DNA of 46,984 nucleotides from Sulfuricurvum sp. (GCF_028712165.1 NZ_JAQTQR010000012.1:1-46984), one strand, 5' to 3'. Shown: positions 26,054-35,273, counted from the stretch's first letter. Notes: generated by a model from the sequence alone, not told the origin. Program-made: numbers and translations.

Positions 26054-26830
26054 CTATCCAAAAGCAAACAGCTTTTTGGCATTGTGTGTTGTTATTTCTT
26101 CTACCTCTTGTGCATTCATATGGAGTAAATCAGCCATTTTGTCAGCAACGTAACGGGTATATGCACTCTCATTACGAGAACCCCTGTGAGGATGAGGGGT
26201 GAGATAGGGGCCATCTGTTTCAATTACAAGTTTATCGAGGGGAATTTTAGGGAGAATATTGACCAGTTTTTTAGCATTTTGAAATGTAACGACTCCGCCG
26301 ATACCGAAGTAAAAACCTTCATTGGCGAGGGATAGCAGCTCATCATCGGCATTGTAACAGTGCAACACTCCGCCGACTTCTCCGGCACCTTCTTCGAGTA
26401 ATATCATTTTTGAATCATGGCTTGCATCTCGGATATGGACGATTAACGGCTTATGATATTGTTTGGCAACACGAATCTGATGACGAAAGACTTCAGCTTG
26501 ACGCATCTTCTCCTGATGTTTCTCTTCATCGCTCCCTTCAAGTCGAAAATAGTCCAGTCCGCATTCTCCGATAGCTACACATTTTGGATGGGCAGCATAA
26601 TGGTCAAAATCCACCGAATCAATCGTTTCCATATCATACGGATGAACACCAACGGCAAAATAAACATTTTCATACGCTTCGCATATCTCAATCGCACGCT
26701 CCAGTGTCGAAGGATGTGCACCCGGGATTACATATCCCTCAACACCTGCATCGGATGCACGTTTCATCATTGCATCAAAATCTTCGCGGTAGCGTTCATC
26801 GTCTAAATGGACATGGGTATCAATAATCAT
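26054..26830 (-). CDS. tatD: TatD family metal-dependent hydrolase/DNase
   Basis: TIM-barrel hydrolase of 258 residues. The metal-site motifs are DTHVHLDDE at the start, AIGECGLDYFR near 88, KPLIVHIRDA near 130, LHCYN near 155 and ETDGPYLTPHPHRGSRNE near 202. It follows the recN stop as TGATG, with AGAGGA 5 bp before the ATG. The GTG one codon earlier is a less likely start. TatD proteins have 3'-5' exonuclease activity in E. coli and are linked to DNA repair, consistent with recN upstream. Confidence 0.9.
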   Translation of the reverse strand: MIIDTHVHLDDERYREDFDAMMKRASDAGVEGYVIPGAHPSTLERAIEICEAYENVYFAVGVHPYDMETIDSVDFDHYAAHPKCVAIGECGLDYFRLEGSDEEKHQEKMRQAEVFRHQIRVAKQYHKPLIVHIRDASHDSKMILLEEGAGEVGGVLHCYNADDELLSLANEGFYFGIGGVVTFQNAKKLVNILPKIPLDKLVIETDGPYLTPHPHRGSRNESAYTRYVADKMADLLHMNAQEVEEITTHNAKKLFAFG

Positions 26831-28368
26831 CACAATCCTCTTGCACGTTCAAATAAATCTCTGGCAAATCCTCGTGCCTCATCACTCACACTTTCACCGC
26901 TGATAATTCGAGCAATCTCTTCTACCCGTTCATTATCGTTTAGCTCTCGAACACGACTTTCATCGTCTTTATAGATTAAAAAATGCTGCTGTCCCATCGA
27001 AGTCAGTTGCGGCTGATGCGAAATAACGAAAATCTGATAGCGGGAAGAGAGATGACGCAGTACTTTGGCAACACTCATCGACTCTTCTCCGCTTAGATTT
27101 GCATCGATCTCATCAAGCATCAGAACACCACCGCCGCTTTGCATACTCTCGACCCCTAATGCCAGCAAAGCAAGACGAAGGCGGTTAAACTCACCGGAGC
27201 TCAGCTTATCGAGCTTTGTCCCCGATAAACCCAATACCGCTTTATCGTATCCTGTTGCATTTAATTCGCACGCTTCAAGTTCCAATGTTGCTTCACGAAG
27301 GTAGAGCATCCCCAAATAACTGTTGAGTTTTTCCAGCGTTTCACCCAAAATGGCATGACGTTTTAACGATAGCTCTTTCGCTCCCGTATCGAGTGTCGCT
27401 TTTAGTGAGGAGATTTGTTTTATTAAATCGTTTTTAGAGTGCTCAATCGTTTCATAGGATTCAAGTTCTGATGCTTTTTGGTCGCGATAGGCTAACGCTT
27501 CTTCAATACTGCCGTATCGACGTTTCAATTCGGATATCTGCTCGATTCGGTCCAATACCGATTCGACCGAAACCTCTTCGAGCTCTTCCATACGTTCCAA
27601 TGAACTTTCTAAAACACTGCGCAGTTCATTCATCGTATCATCAAAAAATGCACTGTCAATCTCTAATAATCCCAATACCGAACTGACATTCGACTCGTAA
27701 GAAAATATCCCCTGTGCCTGTGCGATCGCCGTTTCGATTTTCTCTTTTTTAGAGAGCTGTTTTTTGATGAGATTTAGCTCTTCATCTTCTCCGATACGAG
27801 GTTTGATCGCATCAATTTTGCCGATTTCATAAAGGGCAAACTCTTTAAGTTCCGCAAGATGTTTTTCTTTCTCTTCAATGCTGCGGAGCTCATCTGACAG
27901 GATTTTAAATTCTGAAAATTTGGAACGATGATTCTCTAAAATCGTAGCATATTGGGGAGTTCGTTCACTGATACGTTCATCGATAATTTTTAAGATTGCA
28001 GACGGTTCAAAATCACTGTAATCTTTGAGACTTAAATGGCGCAGATAAGTAGAACTGATCGATTCCATAGAAGACTTTGAGGTACTTTGGTTATTGATAA
28101 AATAACGGGTTTTCTCTTTTTTAACATGGCGGAATATATTTACAGGCTCATTTTGAAGACCGTAATACTCTTCATCAATTTTCCATGATACACTTGATTC
28201 ACAAATCTGTGCTTCGACATTGTCCAAACCTACAGAGGCTAAAATGGAACGCATAAGGATCGATTTTCCGCTTCCGCTGGGTCCCGTAAAAACAACAAGC
28301 CCGGGATGAAACTCCAAATCAGCCTCTTTAAACGTCAAAAACTCTTTAAGATAAAAACGTTCTATCAC
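26830..28368 (-). CDS. recN: DNA repair protein RecN-like SMC ATPase
   Basis: A 512-residue SMC-like protein for double-strand-break repair. Walker A GPSGSGKS lies at 29-36, a coiled coil spans roughly 140-340, and KLSSGEFNRLRLALL is the ABC signature. Walker B is GVLMLDEIDANLSGEE, followed by VISHQPQL. The start is GTG at 28368, 3 bp after nadK, with no clear ribosome site, so it is probably coupled to nadK. Slightly shorter than E. coli RecN (553). The recN-nadK pairing also occurs in Helicobacter. Confidence 0.88.
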   Translation of the reverse strand: MIERFYLKEFLTFKEADLEFHPGLVVFTGPSGSGKSILMRSILASVGLDNVEAQICESSVSWKIDEEYYGLQNEPVNIFRHVKKEKTRYFINNQSTSKSSMESISSTYLRHLSLKDYSDFEPSAILKIIDERISERTPQYATILENHRSKFSEFKILSDELRSIEEKEKHLAELKEFALYEIGKIDAIKPRIGEDEELNLIKKQLSKKEKIETAIAQAQGIFSYESNVSSVLGLLEIDSAFFDDTMNELRSVLESSLERMEELEEVSVESVLDRIEQISELKRRYGSIEEALAYRDQKASELESYETIEHSKNDLIKQISSLKATLDTGAKELSLKRHAILGETLEKLNSYLGMLYLREATLELEACELNATGYDKAVLGLSGTKLDKLSSGEFNRLRLALLALGVESMQSGGGVLMLDEIDANLSGEESMSVAKVLRHLSSRYQIFVISHQPQLTSMGQQHFLIYKDDESRVRELNDNERVEEIARIISGESVSDEARGFARDLFERARGL

Positions 28369-28371
28369 CGA

Positions 28372-29226
28372 CTAATTCCCCCATCCCAATTTCTCTTTGA
28401 GAACTTCAAAATAATTAAATTCTTTACGGTGAATCAAACGTGCGGTATTGCTTGCGAGTTTAATATGGACAGTATCACTGTCACTGATTTCAACCAAATC
28501 TTGACCGTCAATAATCACCAAAGCACTTGCATCCGGAGTTTTCATTTCGATCTCAAAATGTCCGGGAAAAACCACAGGCCGCTGAGTCAGCGAATGGGGA
28601 CATATCGGTGTCAGTGCGAATACCTGCGTCAATGGAAAGAGAACCGGTCCTCCTGCTGAGAGGTTATAAGCGGTAGAGCCTGTAGGGGTCGAGACAACAA
28701 CACCGTCACCGTAATACGTATTAAAACTTCTACCATCTACAAAGGTTTCCAAATGGATCATTTTGGCAATTGAGGGACGGGTAAGAACAATGTCGTTAAA
28801 AGCAAAAATATCGTTTTCACCGTTAGGCGTTACAATCGTAGCTTGCAAAATTGCACGCTGATCGATACGGTATTCACCCACTAACATCTTATCCACAAAA
28901 GATTCGAGTTCACAAAAATCCAGATCAGCTAAAAAACCGAGTTTTCCTGCATGAATCCCTAAAACAGGGAGTTGGTAACTGTAAGAGCGTCGTACGGCAG
29001 AAATCAAAGTACCGTCTCCGCCGATCGTAACGAGAAAATCGCTGTTTTGGCACATCATATCAAACGGCTGCCCCATAACATCGATCATTCCGCCGCTGAT
29101 ATTGTCTATGATGACTTCGATACCGCGTGATTCGAAAATACGTTTTGCTTCGAAAAACATCTCTTTAAGCTCAGGTGTTGAGGGGCGCAGGAGCATACCG
29201 ACACGTTTAATATTAGTTAATTTCAA
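28372..29226 (-). CDS. nadK: NAD kinase
   Basis: Makes NADP+ by phosphorylating NAD+ with ATP; 284 residues, normal length. The motif GGDGT at 69-73 is the phosphate-binding and catalytic site. GKLGFLAD near 93, then STPTGSTAYNLSAGGPV near 178 and ICPHSL confirm the family. It starts with TTG at 29226 behind a purine-rich GAGGGGAAGAG stretch. It is the first gene of the long nadK-mrdA run and has a near-consensus promoter in front. Confidence 0.95.
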   Translation of the reverse strand: MKLTNIKRVGMLLRPSTPELKEMFFEAKRIFESRGIEVIIDNISGGMIDVMGQPFDMMCQNSDFLVTIGGDGTLISAVRRSYSYQLPVLGIHAGKLGFLADLDFCELESFVDKMLVGEYRIDQRAILQATIVTPNGENDIFAFNDIVLTRPSIAKMIHLETFVDGRSFNTYYGDGVVVSTPTGSTAYNLSAGGPVLFPLTQVFALTPICPHSLTQRPVVFPGHFEIEMKTPDASALVIIDGQDLVEISDSDTVHIKLASNTARLIHRKEFNYFEVLKEKLGWGN

Positions 29227-29253
29227 TATCTCTTCCCCTCTTTGTTTGACTCT

Positions 29254-29281
29254 ATTATAGCCAAATTGAAAAACAGGTCAA
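29254..29281 (-). promoter_or_regulatory. Promoter of the nadK-to-mrdA operon
   Basis: On the minus strand TTGACC (29281-29276) and TATAAT (29259-29254) are separated by 16 bp, close to the sigma-70 consensus. The -10 box ends 27 bp before the nadK TTG. This is the best-formed promoter in the window. It has the only sizeable gap (69 bp) in front of the next thirteen genes. Confidence 0.65.
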
Positions 29282-29295
29282 AATAGTAGGCAAAA

Positions 29296-30165
29296 TTAAC
29301 GGAAATATTCCAGTGCTATCCCCTCACGCAATCCGTCATCGATAATTATCGCTTCCTCATATCCAAGTGCCTCATAAATAGCCGTTACCATCATAATACC
29401 TGCTATGATCAGGCTTTCGCGTCCTACTCCGACATACCGGGCGCGCATTGTCTCATCCATATTCAAAAGTTCATTCCGTACACGGTAGCAATCCTCCAAA
29501 TGCAAACGAAATCCGTTTACTTTTTCAGGATCATACGTCTCATAATCCATCCCGTTCAAATATGCCGCAATCGTTGTCGGAGTTCCAGCCGTTAAAACTA
29601 AAGATGTATGAGGGAATGATTGAGAGCAGATTTGTTCCTTAAACGATTCGATTGAGTCACTAAGTTTTTGGGGAGTATTGGATCGCTCGCTCAGGGTAAC
29701 AATACCAATATTAAGACTTATGGAACGGCTTGTTTCACCTTCAGATACGATCAATTCAGTCGATCCGCCCCCTATATCCGCCATTACAAAGGATGAAGGC
29801 TCAATGTCGAGTTTCTTCAGTCGATACCGTACGGCATTTAAAGAAAGATTTGCTTCTTTTTCCGCATCGATGATTGTAAAGCGGACACCGGTTTCAGCTG
29901 CTATGGCTTCAATAATGGAATCTGAATTTGTAGCCATACGCATCGCGGCAGTAGCATACCCTCTAACATCATTAGAGGCAAAATCAAGCTTGGTTTTTGC
30001 CTCATTGATTGCAGATATAATCCGTCCGAGTGCTTTTTCACCGATTTGTTTGGTATCATGAAGAGATTCCGCAGTTTTAACAATTTTCTCAAAACTTCTG
30101 CCCCAGAGTTGACCGTCAAACTCGATGAAACGAATGGTATTGGAACCTAAATCAATGGCTATCAT
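29296..30165 (-). CDS. ppx: Ppx/GppA family phosphatase (short form)
   Basis: Cytoplasmic ASKHA-fold enzyme of 289 residues, expected to degrade polyphosphate and/or pppGpp. The first phosphate loop is IDLGSNTIRF near residue 4. The second is ADIGGGSTELIV near 140, followed by LTAGTPTTIAAYL near 205. Only the catalytic two-domain core is present; the C-terminal HD-like half of E. coli Ppx is absent, as is usual in Campylobacterota. ATG overlaps the WD40 gene stop by 4 bp. Confidence 0.88.
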   Translation of the reverse strand: MIAIDLGSNTIRFIEFDGQLWGRSFEKIVKTAESLHDTKQIGEKALGRIISAINEAKTKLDFASNDVRGYATAAMRMATNSDSIIEAIAAETGVRFTIIDAEKEANLSLNAVRYRLKKLDIEPSSFVMADIGGGSTELIVSEGETSRSISLNIGIVTLSERSNTPQKLSDSIESFKEQICSQSFPHTSLVLTAGTPTTIAAYLNGMDYETYDPEKVNGFRLHLEDCYRVRNELLNMDETMRARYVGVGRESLIIAGIMMVTAIYEALGYEEAIIIDDGLREGIALEYFR

Positions 30166-32288
30166 AACTCAGAAATATCGTCGATCCGTATCGATGGACT
30201 CCATGTGTCCAGGGATCCTTTCTTAAGAACTTCAAAATCTAGTTTGGTTTGATAACGGGCTTTAAAATACTCAAAAACCGTCGTAATCCCCTCATCTACT
30301 CCAAATAATCCGACATATTGTCGAATGCCCCGTTCAATAATCTCCTGAGACTCTTTATTTCGAAGCTTTTGTTCCAACTGTACACAATACGCTTGTGCCA
30401 TAACACTGGCTATCGCCGAATATTTGGCATTTATAGCATGGTACGGTTCAAATGTACTAAGCGTTTCACGTGCTAGACCTTTGGCCGCAAACCGCTGTGC
30501 CTGATCGACAATCTTATTCCAATGATTTTCCAGTACCTGTGCTTCGGGGGTCTCGTACAATAACGGGTAAGAACTAAGATATGCGAAAGCGTTATCAAGA
30601 TTATTTGAAGCAATCGAATCGAAAAAGAGATGTTTTACACGAATCGTATCAGCCATCTCCTGGGCTTCTGCTGCATAATCAGGAAAAGCCAACAGAATTT
30701 CGCACGCTTTTCTGGCGGTTGCATATTCACCTTGAACATATCCTTGATGAGCCTGAATATAAAGTTTATCGGCATATTCCATAATCGTGCCGTATTCTGC
30801 AAACTCTTTTAAAAACGGGTGTGCTTTAATCAAATCAAAAAATTTATAAAAATCACGCTGTGCAATGACTCGTTTAAAATAATCATACACTTTTCGCTCT
30901 TGAAACAGCTGTTGAATTAAAATCGTTTTATCTGAAATACCGCGATATGGAGCCAAGAGCTGACGTGCTTGTTCCTCACCATTGGGTGTTGAAATAAGCT
31001 CTTGTGCCTTTAAAAAAAGTTTTTTCCATTTTACTTCCATAGCTCGAAACGGTTCAGAATCTTGGAAAGCAGGATATTGTTTAACCATCGAGTATGCAAG
31101 TGGATATCGTCCTTCAGTAATTGCCGTTTTAAACTGGGGGTATTTTTCAAAATCATGCAGTATCTGAGTAATCATTCCATTTTTTCTTGGAATGCCGGCA
31201 AACATATTCAATAACTCTTTTGCCTTTGTACGTTCATTTTTTTCCAGATAATCACGAACTTTCTCAAGAATATCTGCCCAAATACGTTCTGCAGCATCAT
31301 AAAGTTTTGAATATTGTAACATCGGGTTCTCTTCTACCGCATTATAGAACGATTTATATTGTCGTTCTCGCAGCATCTGCGTATACTTTTCTTCATTCCC
31401 GAAAAGTGAATAAATACGTACGTTACCATCAATAGTACCGATCGCCAAACGAAATGGATCACTCAAAAAAGCCAATGTCGTAATCGATTCGGATTCTTTG
31501 ATATAGCGCTGTTTTATCTGATCAAATGTCCGTAAATCATATAAACCGATATATCCGAGCTTTGTTGCAACAAAAGCAAACCGTTTATCGATACTCACAG
31601 TCATCGTTGTTACATCATCATTCATTTTATTCAGACGTTTAATTATTTTACCGGTACTGAGATCCCATACGATCAATACTCCCTCTTTATCTACAGAGAG
31701 CATTCTTGCTTCCGGCAGAAAAATTATTTTGACAATCGCACTGCCGTGACCTCGAAGTTTTATCGGCTTTTTCATTGTTGCCATATTGAGCACATTGATC
31801 GTTCGGTCATAGCTTCCCGTAGCAATCCATTGTCCAAAATCATCAAATGCAATGGTACTGATAAAATCACTGTGAGGAGGCATGGAGAACGCCAAACGGG
31901 AAGTTTGAAGAACCCACCCGAATGTTTTTCCATCCTGACCGCAGGTTACACAGTAGCGTCCCAACGGATCCAATCCGACACTCTCGATCTCACCTTGATG
32001 ACGTCCCACCTTATACAATAACTCTTTTTTAGAGACATTGAATAAAGCGGCTTTCCCCGTACCGGGGATAATTGTCATAGAATACTCACCGTCCGTCGTC
32101 ATATCAACATGTGAACCTACGATACGCTCATGCGTAATATTGCTTTTAAATCCGCCTACAATTGCATAGGTTTTCAGATCAATTATTCTAAGTGCATTTT
32201 GAGCATCTATGATACCCATTTGCCCGTTTATAAGTGTTTTAAGCATCAGAATAGGTTGTTTAATATTTAATAATTTCAAAACTTCCAT
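30162..32288 (-). CDS. WD40 beta-propeller protein with four ~84-residue helical repeats
   Basis: A 708-residue cytoplasmic protein; no signal peptide or membrane helix is seen. Residues 1-300 are WD40-like blades, for example ISTIAFDDFGQWIATGSYDR and GVLIVWDLSTGKIIKRL, probably one propeller. Residues 307-642 contain four tandem helical repeats: 307-390, 391-475, 476-559 and 560-642. Each has Pro at position 16 and a helix around position 31 (IWADIL, KWKKLF, YADKLY, HWNKIV). A 66-residue tail follows and may hold a partial fifth unit. No enzyme motif is seen, so a scaffold role is the safest guess. It lies between ilvA and ppx and overlaps ppx by 4 bp. I do not recognise the repeat family. 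Confidence 0.85.
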   Translation of the reverse strand: MEVLKLLNIKQPILMLKTLINGQMGIIDAQNALRIIDLKTYAIVGGFKSNITHERIVGSHVDMTTDGEYSMTIIPGTGKAALFNVSKKELLYKVGRHQGEIESVGLDPLGRYCVTCGQDGKTFGWVLQTSRLAFSMPPHSDFISTIAFDDFGQWIATGSYDRTINVLNMATMKKPIKLRGHGSAIVKIIFLPEARMLSVDKEGVLIVWDLSTGKIIKRLNKMNDDVTTMTVSIDKRFAFVATKLGYIGLYDLRTFDQIKQRYIKESESITTLAFLSDPFRLAIGTIDGNVRIYSLFGNEEKYTQMLRERQYKSFYNAVEENPMLQYSKLYDAAERIWADILEKVRDYLEKNERTKAKELLNMFAGIPRKNGMITQILHDFEKYPQFKTAITEGRYPLAYSMVKQYPAFQDSEPFRAMEVKWKKLFLKAQELISTPNGEEQARQLLAPYRGISDKTILIQQLFQERKVYDYFKRVIAQRDFYKFFDLIKAHPFLKEFAEYGTIMEYADKLYIQAHQGYVQGEYATARKACEILLAFPDYAAEAQEMADTIRVKHLFFDSIASNNLDNAFAYLSSYPLLYETPEAQVLENHWNKIVDQAQRFAAKGLARETLSTFEPYHAINAKYSAIASVMAQAYCVQLEQKLRNKESQEIIERGIRQYVGLFGVDEGITTVFEYFKARYQTKLDFEVLKKGSLDTWSPSIRIDDISEL
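30363..31370 (-). repeat. Four tandem 83-85-codon repeats inside the WD40 gene
   Basis: Protein-level tandem repeats at residues 307-390, 391-475, 476-559 and 560-642. They align without gaps over the first 40 positions. Shared columns are Pro16 in all four, Trp31 in three of four, Lys/Asp33, Leu/Ile34 and Ala/Val38. The repeats are diverged, so no obvious DNA-level repeat remains. Confidence 0.65.
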
Positions 32289-32303
32289 ATTCTGTATGTC
32301 CCT

Positions 32304-33515
32304 TTAATGTTCTTCGCTGCTTAAGTAGCGGTGTTCTTTGAGTAGTGCACGAATTTGCGACTGATGCTCTTCTCCTTTTGTTTCCAAATGGATCATCACG
32401 TTGGCGTCGCCGTATGCTAACGTCGTTGAAGTACGATCGTAGTCGATATGGACGATATTGGCATTCAGCCCTTGGAGCATTTCGGTGAGTTTCATAAGGG
32501 CTCCCGGTTTATCAACAAGAGTAACCGTAAGTTTCATCTTTCGTCCCGATTTAATCAAACCTTTTTCGATAATGATGGAGAGGAGTGTAACATCCATATT
32601 CCCTCCGCTGAGTACGACACCAACTTTTTTGCCTTTGAGATCGCTCAATTTATCGTGCAATAATGCTGCTACACCGACGGCACCGGCACCTTCTACAACC
32701 AGTTTTTGACGTTCAAGCAAAAACAATATGGCATTGGCAATCTCTTCGTCATCAACACTGACGATTCGGTCAACGCACTCTATGATATGCCCAAGGGTTA
32801 TTTCAGATGTATCACGTACCGCGATGCCATCTGCGATGGTTCGTACCGACGTACTGTCAATCGCTTTTTTAGCTTCAAATGATTCTTTCATCGCCGGTGC
32901 TCCTAGCGCACTGACTCCGATCACTTCTGTTTTAGGTGATAACGCTTTAAAAGCAGAAGCCATACCGGAAATCAAACCACCGCCACCGACAGGGATAATT
33001 ACGGCATCGAGATCACTCATCGAATCGATCATTTCCAGTGCAATCGTCCCCTGCCCCGCCATCACGGCCGTATCGGTAAAAGGATGGACGAATACCAACC
33101 CGTTCTCGCTGCCGTAGGTAGAGGCATACGCATACGCTTCATCATAATTACTGCCGGCTAAAATAACCTCTGCCCCGTAATAGCGTACCCCGTTGATTTT
33201 CGTCAGCGGAGTCGATTCCGGCATTACAATCAATGCTTTAATCCCAAACATCTGTGCAGCCATAGCAACACCCTGTGCATGATTTCCGGCACTTGCCGCA
33301 ATCACACCGCATACACGTTCTGCATCACTTAACGAAGCAATCTTGTTGTATGCTCCGCGAATTTTGAAAGCTCCGGTAACTTGAAGATTCTCTTTTTTAA
33401 GATAAATTTCCGCTCCGCATTGTTCACTCAATCTGGGAGCGTAGGCAAACGGGGTTTCTACAACCGTTCCGCGGATACGCTCATGCGCTTGATAAATTGT
33501 TTCTAGATCAACCAA
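32304..33515 (-). CDS. ilvA: Threonine ammonia-lyase (threonine deaminase) with ACT domain
   Basis: PLP enzyme of 403 residues converting threonine to 2-oxobutanoate and ammonia, entry to isoleucine synthesis. Lys51 in TGAFKIRGAYN carries PLP. AASAGNHAQGVA near 90 and the glycine loop PVGGGGLISG near 175 bind the cofactor. Residues 328-400 form one ACT domain, likely for allosteric feedback; this short layout is shared by catabolic-type enzymes. It starts with TTG at 33515 behind AAGGGA, 9 bp after the CoA-binding gene. Confidence 0.9.
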   Translation of the reverse strand: MVDLETIYQAHERIRGTVVETPFAYAPRLSEQCGAEIYLKKENLQVTGAFKIRGAYNKIASLSDAERVCGVIAASAGNHAQGVAMAAQMFGIKALIVMPESTPLTKINGVRYYGAEVILAGSNYDEAYAYASTYGSENGLVFVHPFTDTAVMAGQGTIALEMIDSMSDLDAVIIPVGGGGLISGMASAFKALSPKTEVIGVSALGAPAMKESFEAKKAIDSTSVRTIADGIAVRDTSEITLGHIIECVDRIVSVDDEEIANAILFLLERQKLVVEGAGAVGVAALLHDKLSDLKGKKVGVVLSGGNMDVTLLSIIIEKGLIKSGRKMKLTVTLVDKPGALMKLTEMLQGLNANIVHIDYDRTSTTLAYGDANVMIHLETKGEEHQSQIRALLKEHRYLSSEEH

Positions 33516-33524
33516 GAATTCCCT

Positions 33525-33956
33525 TTAGACGTTTAAATTACGATGTTCTACCATCGTACAGTGATTTTGTACTACACGCATTCCTGCATTGCGGGCGCGT
33601 TCTGCGGCTTCGTTGTTAACGATCCCTTTTTGTGCCCAAAACACTTTTACATCACCTCTGGCAATACACGCATCGGCAATTGCTCCCAGTGCATCAGGTT
33701 TTCGGAAGATATTAACCATATCGACCGCAAACGGAATCTCTTGGAGGGAACGATACACTTTCTCTCCTAAAATTGTCTCTTCTTTAGGATAGACCGGAAT
33801 AATCGTGTATCCGGTATTTTTAAGATATTCGGCGACACGGTAACTGTCTTTCGTACTATCCGGGGAAAGTCCCAAAACGGCTATGGTTTTTATTTCGGCA
33901 AAAATAGATCGTATTTCATCAGTTGATGCGTTGACAGTTGGAAATTCACATTCCAT
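33525..33956 (-). CDS. CoA-binding domain protein (YccU-like)
   Basis: Rossmann-like CoA-binding protein of 143 residues. IKTIAVLGLSPDSTKDSYRV near 27 is the nucleotide-binding loop, and VDMVNIFRKPDALGAIADA and VKFWAQKG-like VKVFWAQKGIVNNEAA follow. The role of this small family is not established. It leads an operon with ilvA, the WD40 protein and ppx. A GAGGAGC ribosome site and TATAAT box lie upstream on the minus strand. Confidence 0.85.
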   Translation of the reverse strand: MECEFPTVNASTDEIRSIFAEIKTIAVLGLSPDSTKDSYRVAEYLKNTGYTIIPVYPKEETILGEKVYRSLQEIPFAVDMVNIFRKPDALGAIADACIARGDVKVFWAQKGIVNNEAAERARNAGMRVVQNHCTMVEHRNLNV

Positions 33957-33988
33957 AAAAGCTCCTCAAGACAAATAAAAAGTTTCCT

Positions 33989-33994
33989 ATTATA
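33989..33994 (-). promoter_or_regulatory. -10 box for the CoA-binding/ilvA/WD40/ppx operon
   Basis: TATAAT on the minus strand, 33 bp upstream of the ATG at 33956, with GAGGAGC between. No strong -35 is seen. It lies just after the end of gltA, so this operon can be expressed independently of gltA. Confidence 0.5.
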
Positions 33995-34004
33995 CCAAAA
34001 ACTG

Positions 34005-35273
34005 CTACAGAGCTTTTTTCGGCTCACCGATATAACGTTGTCTTGGACGAGCAATCTTCATTTCAGGATCTTTTTTCAGTTCGATCCATTGAGTGACCCA
34101 CCCTACCGATCTGCCGATAACAAAAATAATGGTAAATAACGACGTAGGTATTTTCAGTGCGGTCAGTATCAGTCCTGAATAAAAGTCGATATTAGGATAA
34201 AGGCGCCGCTGTATAAAATACTCATCTTCAAGGGCTATTTGCTCAATTTTTTCAGCTATTTTCAGCAGTTCGTTGTTGACACCGAGTTCATCTTTGAGCT
34301 GATCCAATAAATTTTTTAGAATTTTTGCACGTGGATCAAAATTTTTATAGACACGATGCCCGAATCCCATAAGTTTGAATTCATCATTCGGATCTTTTGC
34401 ACGGGCGATAAACTCATCCACACGATCAACACTTCCTATGTATTCGAGCTGAGCGATCTCCGATTCGTTCGCCCCTCCGTGTGCTCTGCCCCAAAGTGCA
34501 TTAATACCGGCAGATAGAGCCGCATACGGATGGGCTCCCGTCGAAGCGACGGCACGGACAGTTGATGTGGAAGCATTTTGTTCATGATCCGCGTGAAGGG
34601 TAAAAATCGTATCAAGCGCTTTAACCTCCACATCACGTATTTCGAGATTTTCTCCCGGATAGGCTCGCATCATATAGAGAAAATTTTCCGTAAAAGGGCG
34701 TTCGATATCGGGATAGACATAGGGAATACCGAACATACGACGATGAGTAAAAGCCGCCAAAGTCGGAATTTTCGCGATAATCCGTCGTGCCATTATTTGC
34801 GCATCCTCATCCGTTTTTACATTGAGATGTTCAAAATAGAAGGTGGAGAGTGCCGATACGGCGGATGACATCATCGCCATCGGGTGCGCTTTGTCCGGAA
34901 ATGCGTCAAAGAGGCGCTTTAGCCCTTCGTGGATAAAGGAGCGTTTTCGAAGTTCATTATCAAACTCCGCACGCTCTTTTTCATTCGGAAGTTTTCCTGT
35001 CAAAAGCAGATATGCAACATCCAAATAGCTTTTTTTGGTCGCTAGATCACTGATATCGTATCCCCTATACCGAAGTTCCCCTTTTTCTCCATCGATATAG
35101 GTAATCGCTGAACTGCAGCTTGCTGTAGAAGTGAATCCCGGATCATAGGTAAACATTCCGGTCTCTTTATAAAGATTACGGACATCGATCACATCAGGAC
35201 CTATCGTAGGATGCAAGATTGAAAATTCATATTTTTTGCCGGTACGGTTATCGGTCAGGGTTACAGTATCCAT
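34005..35273 (-). CDS. gltA: Citrate synthase
   Basis: Type II citrate synthase of 422 residues condensing acetyl-CoA and oxaloacetate. FTSTASCSSAITYIDGEKG and LRYRGYDI open the fold, and HADHEQNAST and the GFGHRVYKNFDPRA block near residue 310 hold the catalytic His region. The length suggests the hexameric, NADH-sensitive type. In reductive-TCA organisms its direction of use can differ, but no ATP-citrate lyase genes are visible here. AGGAG lies 8 bp before the ATG. Single gene with its own leader. Confidence 0.95.
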   Translation of the reverse strand: MDTVTLTDNRTGKKYEFSILHPTIGPDVIDVRNLYKETGMFTYDPGFTSTASCSSAITYIDGEKGELRYRGYDISDLATKKSYLDVAYLLLTGKLPNEKERAEFDNELRKRSFIHEGLKRLFDAFPDKAHPMAMMSSAVSALSTFYFEHLNVKTDEDAQIMARRIIAKIPTLAAFTHRRMFGIPYVYPDIERPFTENFLYMMRAYPGENLEIRDVEVKALDTIFTLHADHEQNASTSTVRAVASTGAHPYAALSAGINALWGRAHGGANESEIAQLEYIGSVDRVDEFIARAKDPNDEFKLMGFGHRVYKNFDPRAKILKNLLDQLKDELGVNNELLKIAEKIEQIALEDEYFIQRRLYPNIDFYSGLILTALKIPTSLFTIIFVIGRSVGWVTQWIELKKDPEMKIARPRQRYIGEPKKAL

